In this document: one piece after another, positions 8,215 to 11,888 of the stretch
How positions within the stretch are numbered: position 1 is the stretch's first letter
Layout of the letters: every line of letters starts with the position of its first letter
Assembly (NCBI GenBank): GCA_964580435.1
Contig: CAZOKP010000079.1
Coordinates: 1 to 11,888, forward strand
Length of the DNA: 11,888 bases
Reading direction: 5' to 3'
From: CAZKEW01 sp964580435
GTDB taxonomy: Bacteria; Acidobacteriota; Aminicenantia; Aminicenantales; UBA8522
Translations under genes and position numbers: made by a program
The notes under the pieces: generated by a model
The model's database searches: none
What the model saw: the letters and a program-made list of their open reading frames with translations, nothing else
What the model was told of the DNA's origin: nothing

Positions 8215-9336
8215 TCAGTGCCGAAGCTCGCGGAGGAGCGCAAACGGGTGCCGCACCAGCAGCGAGGTCTCGAGGTAGCAGGGAAGGAAGCAGGGCCGCC
8301 GGCAGCTCGCAGGTCTTCCGTTCTTCGTCTTCGCCATCAGCTCTTTCCACCTTCCGACAGCGAGTAGGTTGAGCAAGCCAACCGAGCGCGCGGGGCAGGG
8401 GCTTGGGACGCTACCGTCCGGGTACACCCGGGGCACGACATCAGGATAACACCTCATCGGGCGGAAGTCGCGCAGGTGCTGAAGAAAGGGCCGGGTGTCG
8501 ACCAGAGTGTTGCGGCTCGACTTGTGAGCCAGCAATTGGTCCAGCAGCCGCTTATAGCGTTCACGAGTCCCGGGCTCGAGGAGCCCCGGAACCGGCATGC
8601 CTCGCTCGTCGAGTTCGGGACAAACCGAGAGGCGCACGCCGTTCCGGACCACAAACTCAAGGACGCCCGGCACTTCTTCGACGTTCTCGGGGCTGATCAC
8701 GCAGTTGACATTGAGGCGGAAGCCCCGCTGCGCCTGCCGCCGTGCGTAGTGCCGGATCCGGTCCTGGACCTCACGACCCGCCCCAGGCCGCCCGAACACA
8801 CGGTCCTGGGCGTCCTCGTCCAGCGTGTCCAGACTGATCTGGAGGAAGTCCACGAGGTCTAGGATGGCCTCCCGGCGCGGCAGCAGGAGCGAGTTGGTGA
8901 AGACTGAGATCGGACGGAAGCCCAGGGCGCGGGCGTGCCGCACGATCTCCACGATGTCCTCACGGATGAGTGGTTCGCCGCCAGAAAGGGCCAGGCTTGG
9001 AGACCCCTGCCGGCTGATCTCGAGGATGCGAAAGGCGTCGGCTGTGCCCACCTCGGGGTGGAGCTGACGGTATGCGCGCTGCACGTAGCCGCAATAGGAA
9101 CAGGCGAGGTCGCAGCGGAACGTGACAAAGTAGGCCAGAACGATGGGCTTGAGGCGCGGGTACGCCGTCAGCCGGACACGCAGTGCGTCAAGGAGGAAAT
9201 GATGGGCCAGGCCGGGCCCGAAGGGACCGCGGAAAGGCAGCCTTGGGAGGGCTGCTTCGCCTACGTCCGGCATCCCCACGCCCTCTGCTGGTTCTGCAAG
9301 GGGACAAGAACTTGTTTGTTGGCTCGAAAGCATCAT
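8215..9336 (-). CDS. radical SAM protein with C-terminal cysteine cluster
   Basis: A 373-residue radical SAM enzyme. After about 60 residues of leader, FRCDLACSYCG holds the CxxxCxxC motif (Cys75, Cys79, Cys82) for the SAM-cleaving 4Fe-4S cluster, followed by ALSGGEPLI (116-124), the SAM-binding GGEP motif, and QISLDTLDE (166-174). A C-terminal set of cysteines (296, 314, 345, 349, 353) resembles a SPASM/twitch auxiliary-cluster region, although the spacing is not standard. The start is supported by GAGGAAG (9343-9349) six bases before the ATG and by a strong promoter farther upstream. The second ATG is immediately adjacent. It is first in a probable two-gene operon with the B12-type radical SAM gene. 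No precursor peptide is visible, so its target is not known. Confidence 0.87.
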   Translation of the reverse strand: MMLSSQQTSSCPLAEPAEGVGMPDVGEAALPRLPFRGPFGPGLAHHFLLDALRVRLTAYPRLKPIVLAYFVTFRCDLACSYCGYVQRAYRQLHPEVGTADAFRILEISRQGSPSLALSGGEPLIREDIVEIVRHARALGFRPISVFTNSLLLPRREAILDLVDFLQISLDTLDEDAQDRVFGRPGAGREVQDRIRHYARRQAQRGFRLNVNCVISPENVEEVPGVLEFVVRNGVRLSVCPELDERGMPVPGLLEPGTRERYKRLLDQLLAHKSSRNTLVDTRPFLQHLRDFRPMRCYPDVVPRVYPDGSVPSPCPARSVGLLNLLAVGRWKELMAKTKNGRPASCRRPCFLPCYLETSLLVRHPFALLRELRH

Positions 9337-9377
9337 CTGCAGCTTCCTCGCGGTTCTCCCCTTCTCCGGCGTAAATA

Positions 9378-9407
9378 ATCATACACCCCCATAAAAGAAG
9401 GTGTCAA
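9378..9407 (-). promoter_or_regulatory. sigma-70 promoter of the radical SAM operon
   Basis: On the minus strand TTGACA (9407-9402) is followed after 18 bases by TATGAT (9383-9378): a perfect -35 and a 5/6 -10 box. The transcript would start near 9371, giving a leader of about 35 bases that contains the GAGGAAG ribosome site of the gene starting at 9336. A short ACACC/GGTGT inverted repeat lies between and around the boxes and might be an operator, though this is weak. Confidence 0.65.
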
Positions 9408-9409
9408 TA

Positions 9410-9446
9410 CTGCTCGAAAGCAGGAGATGTCCACTGCGCTTGCAGT
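9410..9446. other. two small hairpins in the rnpB-radical SAM spacer
   Basis: CTGCT-CGAA-AGCAG (9410-9423) and ACTGC-GCTT-GCAGT (9433-9446) are perfect five-base stems with four-base loops, placed one after the other upstream of the radical SAM -35 box. Neither has a T-run. They could form part of a terminator region for rnpB or be protein-binding sites; function unknown. The rest of the 9337-9548 spacer holds no gene. Confidence 0.35.
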
Positions 9447-9503
9447 AGAGCCATGAGGTTAACTGAGGTTACCTTTGGAAGGGCAGAGGTCAAACCCCCG
9501 CCA

Positions 9504-9543
9504 GCAATTTTCCGCCCCCCGAGGGCAGAAAGGGGAGAATTGC
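9504..9543 (-). terminator. stem-loop after rnpB, possible 3'-end element
   Basis: Arms 9504-9513 and 9534-9543 pair over ten bases (one G-U), with a GC-rich inner part that could fold further (GCCC...GGGC). It begins six bases beyond the 3' end of the RNase P RNA, where a terminator is expected. No clear U-run follows on the minus strand, so intrinsic termination is uncertain. It could equally be a processing barrier. Confidence 0.35.
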
Positions 9544-9548
9544 AAAAT

Positions 9549-9931
9549 GGCTGGAGCGGGCCGTAAGCCGAATTCTGTCTCCCGCTTGCGCAGGCGGCGG
9601 TTATTTGTCTTCCCTTTTGATTGCTCAAAAGGTCGAGCGACCTACCCACCCCGTGGGACGGGCCATCCCAGAATGGGGCTCGTTTGGTCTTGCTCCGGAT
9701 GGGGTTTACCAGGCTGCTGATGTCGCCATCAGGACGGTGAGCTCTTACCTCGCCTTTTCACCCTTGCCAGGAGAGAGTCGCCCCTCCCCTTCGGCGGTGT
9801 GTTTTCTGTGGCACTTTCCTCCGATCGCTCGGAGTCGCTGTTAGCGACCATCCTGCCCTGTGGAGTTCGGACTTTCCTCCCCTTTCTTCTCCGCTAGAGA
9901 AGAAGGAGCAACCGCCTCGCCCACTCCAACC
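9549..9931 (-). ncRNA. rnpB: RNase P RNA, bacterial class A
   Basis: Catalytic RNA that cuts the 5' leader from tRNA precursors. The conserved core is complete on the minus strand: GAGGAAAGTCCG and CACAGGGCAGG near the 5' end (P4 strand), GGTGAAAAGGCGAGGTAAGAG in the middle (20 of these bases are core), GGTAAACCCC and GGAGCAAGACCAAA, and ACAGAATTCGGCTTAC at the 3' end. The two ends pair as helix P1 over 13 bp (9919-9931 with 9549-9561, two G-U pairs), which fixes the ends and gives 383 bases, normal for class A. The P3 hairpin (TTCTTCTC/GAGAAGAA) is intact. Its first 50-60 bases have a diverged second copy 173 bp upstream, inside the response regulator gene. Confidence 0.97.
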
Positions 9932-10002
9932 GCTATCTTTATACCATAATGGGCCGGTTATTCATAGAGGTTATTTTTTGCGGCCGGGGAAATCTCCCGA
10001 GC
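9871..10002 (-). repeat. 173-bp-period tandem repeat, downstream copy (rnpB side)
   Basis: Aligned at an offset of 173 bases with 10044-10172. The rnpB part (9881-9930) matches 10054-10103 at 42 of 50 ungapped positions by hand count. The regulator-derived part (9931-9980) matches at about 29 of 50, but with clear protein-level identity. A single-base indel appears at the rnpB end and a three-base indel at the regulator end. Confidence 0.85.
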
Positions 10003-10005
10003 CCG
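9932..10005 (-). pseudogene. remnant of the response regulator 3' end (Fis helix)
   Basis: Reading 10005 down to 9932 gives RAREISPAAKNNLYE, a stop, then PAHYGIKIA. This matches the end of the neighbouring regulator (TAREIDTPRSNLYKK, LAQYGIKIK), with a one-codon insertion and a TAA stop. Many differences are at third codon positions (TAC/TAT, GGC/GGT, ATC/ATA, CTG/CTC), which marks a once-coding duplicate that later decayed. It is the 5' part of the downstream unit of a 173-bp tandem repeat and ends exactly where rnpB begins. It has no start codon of its own and is too short to function as a protein. Confidence 0.8.
9938..9943 (-). promoter_or_regulatory. -10 box of rnpB
   Basis: TATAAA on the minus strand ends six bases before the P1-defined 5' end of rnpB (9931), the expected distance for a sigma-70 -10 element. 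No good -35 match is present 16-18 bases upstream. The box lies inside the decayed response-regulator remnant (codons of the YGIKI block), where the intact gene has CATCAA instead. Confidence 0.5.
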
Positions 10006-10028
10006 GCCCGCCTTCTTGGAGCGGGCTC
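9999..10028. repeat. GC-rich inverted repeat between the tandem copies
   Basis: GAGCCCG (9999-10005) and CGGGCTC (10022-10028) are reverse complements. An alternative stem GCCCGC/GCGGGC uses 10006-10011 and 10021-10026. It lies 22 bases after the response regulator stop, so it could end that transcript, but no U-run follows. It sits at the likely junction of the tandem duplication. Confidence 0.4.
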
Positions 10029-10043
10029 TCCACAGAGTCGGGG

Positions 10044-10172
10044 CTTTCCCTACCCTTTTTTCTCCGCCGCAGAAGAAGGAGCGGCCGCCTCGCTCACTCC
10101 CACTTTGATCTTGATGCCGTACTGAGCTAATTTTTTGTACAGGTTGCTGCGTGGGGTATCGATTTCCCTCGC
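10044..10172 (-). repeat. 173-bp-period tandem repeat, upstream copy (regulator side)
   Basis: Partner of the copy at 9871-10002. Its first part is the functional Fis-helix coding sequence of the response regulator. Its second part (10050-10103) is rnpB 5' sequence now read as protein. The P3-type hairpin has lost pairing here (TTCTTCTG against GGAGAAAAA), so it is no longer selected as RNA. Confidence 0.85.
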
Positions 10173-11471
10173 CGTCTGAGAGATATTCCAATTGTTCTTC
10201 TCCAGCTTGGCCAGGATGAAGTCCTTCTCTGCCAGCTCCCGGAAATCCTTAAGGGTCTTGATCTTGGCGCTATCAGGAAGATTGGTTTTTGCCTCGCCCC
10301 TGACCTGGCCGGGCAGGTGCTTTTTTTCGATGATTTCTGCCTCGGTCATGATAAGCAGGCGCTCCACCACGTTCTTGAGCTCCCGAATGTTTCCTTTCCA
10401 GGGATACGTCATCATCGCTTGGAGGGCGTCTTCAGAAAATTTCTTCATCTTGAAGTTATTTTCCTCGGCAAAGTTGCGGCTAAAATACTCTACAAGAAGT
10501 GGAATGTCCTCTTTTTTATCCCTGAGCGGCGGGGAGTAGACTGGGACGACATTGAGCCGGAAATAAAGGTCATCCCGGAACTTACCCTCGCTGATCTCTT
10601 GCTTCAGGTCTTTATTTGTTGCAACGATCACGCGGACATCGACCTTGCTGATCTTGTTGGAGCCGACTCTCTGGACCTCGCCTTCCTCGAGGACGCGAAG
10701 CACCTTGGACTGTGTTTTGAGGCTCATGTCGCCGATCTCATCCAAAAAAATTGTCCCTCCGTCGGCTTGTTCGAATTTGCCGGATTTTCGCTCCGTGGCG
10801 CCGGTGAAGGCTCCCTTTTCATGGCCGAAGAGCTCGCTTTCGATCAGTTCTTCGGGAATGGCCGCGCAATTGACCTGGACGAACGGCTCTTTCGCCCTGA
10901 GGCTGTGGCTGTGGATGGCCCTGGCGACGAGCTCCTTTCCTGTGCCGCTTTCCCCGTGGATGAGCACGGTGGCGTTGGTCGGAGCCGTTTTGAGAATCTC
11001 TTTCCAGAGCTGCTTCATGGAGGGATGGTTGCCGATGAGTTCATACTTTTTTTCGGCTTTTTTGCGCAGGTCCTGGCATTCCTGCCTCAGTATGTTCTGG
11101 TTGAGAGCGTTGCGGATGCTCAGCAGGACCCTGTCCCTGTGCAGGGGTTTCTCCAGGAACTCAAAGGCCCCTGCCTTTGTTGCTTCGACCGCCGCCTGGA
11201 TTGTCCCCTGCCCGGAGATCATGATGACTTCCGGGGAATAGGGACGCTTCTTGACCTCCGCAAGCACCTCCAGCCCGTCTTTGCCCGGCATCTTGATGTC
11301 CAGCAGGACAAGGTCCAGGTCGATCATTTCCTCTATGAGGGCGATGGCTTCCTCTCCTGACGACGCTTCAAGGAACTGATAACCTTCGTATTCTAGGATC
11401 ATCTTAAGGGATTTGCGGATGTTTTCTTCATCATCCACGACGAGAATTTTAGCTTTATGATGGCTTTTCAT
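10050..11471 (-). CDS. sigma-54-dependent response regulator, NtrX/NtrC type
   Basis: A 473-residue cytoplasmic transcription activator. The receiver domain (about 7-120) has acidic residues Asp13/Asp14, phospho-acceptor Asp58 in LLDIKMPG, Ser86 and Lys108. The AAA+ domain (about 145-385) has Walker A GESGTGKE (173-180), the sigma-54 contact loop GAFTGA (220-225), Walker B GGTIFLDE (238-245), an arginine-rich FRDDLYFRLN block and sensor II GNIREL (360-365). A Fis-type DNA-binding helix-turn-helix follows (about 411-455, TAREIDTPRSNLYKKL), close to NtrX in style. AAAGAGG five bases before the ATG supports the start. Residues 457-473, rich in Ala and Ser, are encoded by a duplicated piece of rnpB. 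No histidine kinase is adjacent in this window, so the partner is unknown. Confidence 0.95.
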   Translation of the reverse strand: MKSHHKAKILVVDDEENIRKSLKMILEYEGYQFLEASSGEEAIALIEEMIDLDLVLLDIKMPGKDGLEVLAEVKKRPYSPEVIMISGQGTIQAAVEATKAGAFEFLEKPLHRDRVLLSIRNALNQNILRQECQDLRKKAEKKYELIGNHPSMKQLWKEILKTAPTNATVLIHGESGTGKELVARAIHSHSLRAKEPFVQVNCAAIPEELIESELFGHEKGAFTGATERKSGKFEQADGGTIFLDEIGDMSLKTQSKVLRVLEEGEVQRVGSNKISKVDVRVIVATNKDLKQEISEGKFRDDLYFRLNVVPVYSPPLRDKKEDIPLLVEYFSRNFAEENNFKMKKFSEDALQAMMTYPWKGNIRELKNVVERLLIMTEAEIIEKKHLPGQVRGEAKTNLPDSAKIKTLKDFRELAEKDFILAKLEKNNWNISQTAREIDTPRSNLYKKLAQYGIKIKVGVSEAAAPSSAAEKKG

Positions 11472-11483
11472 GATGGCCTCTTT

Positions 11484-11742
11484 GGAGCAATTCTATCACA
11501 GACTCTCCGTTCCCGCCAACTGAAAACCAGCTATAATCGCATCTTCTATGATGATGTGATGCAAGCAATATTTTAGCCCATCTTTCTTTTCTCCTTTCTT
11601 TTCATCGGTTGAGCAACCAATCTTCTATTCGTGCCACGACGCACACACTGTTATTTCAGGTTCCGGCTCCTTAACCTCTATTAGGGAACGCGACCCCCAG
11701 GCCCGTTAGATGCAATCTGAAGGCAGCCGGATTTTTTCATTC
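11484..11742. other. spacer between response regulator and transposase
   Basis: About 260 bases with no supported gene, tRNA or clear terminator. Apart from the possible regulator promoter, it holds a loose inverted repeat GCATC...GATGC (11539-11543 / 11558-11562) and a pyrimidine-rich tract (about 11580-11610). Part of it is probably the non-coding 3' flank of the IS110-type element, but no element end can be placed. Confidence 0.5.
11490..11519 (-). promoter_or_regulatory. possible sigma-70 promoter of the response regulator
   Basis: On the minus strand TTGGCG (11519-11514) is followed after 18 bases by TAGAAT (11495-11490), 4/6 and 5/6 consensus matches. Transcription would start near 11483, about 12 bases before the ATG and just at the ribosome site, a short leader. 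This makes the call tentative. Confidence 0.35.
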
Positions 11743-11888
11743 CTATTCGCTTTTATGAAAAGGCACATAGTTGCGGCTCTCTTTGAGGATCGTATAGATA
11801 ATCGTCAGCAGCCTCCTGGCCGTGGCCACTTTGGCGGCATTGACCTTCTTCCTCGAGGCATATTTCAAGTAGAACAGCTCCAGCCCAC
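11743..11888 (-). CDS. IS110/IS1111-type transposase, C-terminal part only
   Basis: The frame runs into the window from its right edge and ends with TAG at 11743-11745. The 47 visible residues include LELFYLKYASRKK and AAKVATARRLLTIIYTIL, then KESRNYVPF. This resembles the conserved C-terminal helix of Transposase_20 (IS110/IS116/IS902) proteins, where a Tyr/Lys-rich segment is followed by an 'AxVAxARKLLxIxYxxL' block and a short '...Y.P' tail. IS110 elements use a DEDD/serine recombinase-type transposase guided by a bridge RNA, and normally leave no long inverted repeats. Whether the rest of the gene is intact lies outside the window. Confidence 0.75.
   Translation of the reverse strand, partial: GLELFYLKYASRKKVNAAKVATARRLLTIIYTILKESRNYVPFHKSE

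Noticed and set aside
7480..8367. Plus-strand open frame running through the N gap
   Set aside because: It is open only because N codons are not stops, and it is antisense to both radical SAM genes.
9475..9844. Plus-strand short frames over the rnpB locus
   Set aside because: The region is the RNase P RNA gene read from the wrong strand; no protein features.
9958..10191. 77-codon minus-strand frame between rnpB and the regulator
   Set aside because: Its first two thirds are an out-of-frame reading of the regulator end; only its last 13-15 residues are meaningful, as the duplicated remnant already listed. It is not a gene.
10317..11360. 347-codon open frame on the plus strand
   Set aside because: It lies entirely antisense to the response regulator, whose domains and motifs are unmistakable. 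The product has no recognisable motifs and codon pattern explains the open frame.
11483..11742. Possible tRNA or CRISPR in the last spacer
   Set aside because: No T-loop GTTCGA-type sequence with a matching acceptor stem and no regularly spaced repeats were found.

Overview
This is a bacterial chromosomal scaffold segment, with one 100-N assembly gap. It carries the membrane half of respiratory complex I (nuoJ-nuoN), an atypical short-chain dehydrogenase, two radical SAM genes, the RNase P RNA gene (rnpB), an NtrX/NtrC-type sigma-54 response regulator and the end of an IS110-type transposase. Complex I, a class A RNase P RNA and sigma-54 regulation suggest a Gram-negative, probably uncultivated lineage. 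The style would fit Aminicenantes/Acidobacteriota-like or deltaproteobacterial relatives, but the sequence alone does not settle the phylum.

Layout. Bases 1-106 hold a strong inverted repeat of REP/MITE type and a near-consensus sigma-70 promoter. Bases 107-5840 (+) are nuoJKLMN, tightly packed with overlapping or nearly touching genes. Bases 5915-6817 (+) encode a 300-residue NAD(P)-binding atypical SDR that may belong to the same transcription unit. Bases 6847-9336 (-) are two radical SAM genes in clearly more GC-rich DNA (about 62-68% on sampled lines, against about 47-53% in nuo). They lie behind a strong promoter, and a 100-N gap cuts the N-terminus of the second, B12-domain-type gene. 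Bases 9549-9931 (-) are a complete rnpB. Bases 10050-11471 (-) encode the response regulator. After 260 bases without a gene, the window ends in the C-terminus of an IS110/IS1111-type transposase (-).

The most unusual structure is between rnpB and the response regulator. A segment covering the 3' end of the regulator gene plus the 5' end of rnpB is present twice, as a diverged tandem repeat with a 173-bp period. In the upstream copy the rnpB-like DNA is translated as the regulator's last 17 residues and supplies its stop codon. In the downstream copy a decayed remnant of the regulator's Fis-helix coding sequence lies directly before rnpB, and the rnpB -10 box falls inside it. A protein-coding end and the start of a structural RNA gene have thus exchanged roles after a local duplication.

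Functionally, NuoJ-N form the proton-pumping arm of NADH:quinone oxidoreductase. The SDR beside it could be a complex I-associated NDUFA9-like protein or an independent oxidoreductase. The two radical SAM proteins probably act together on an unknown substrate.
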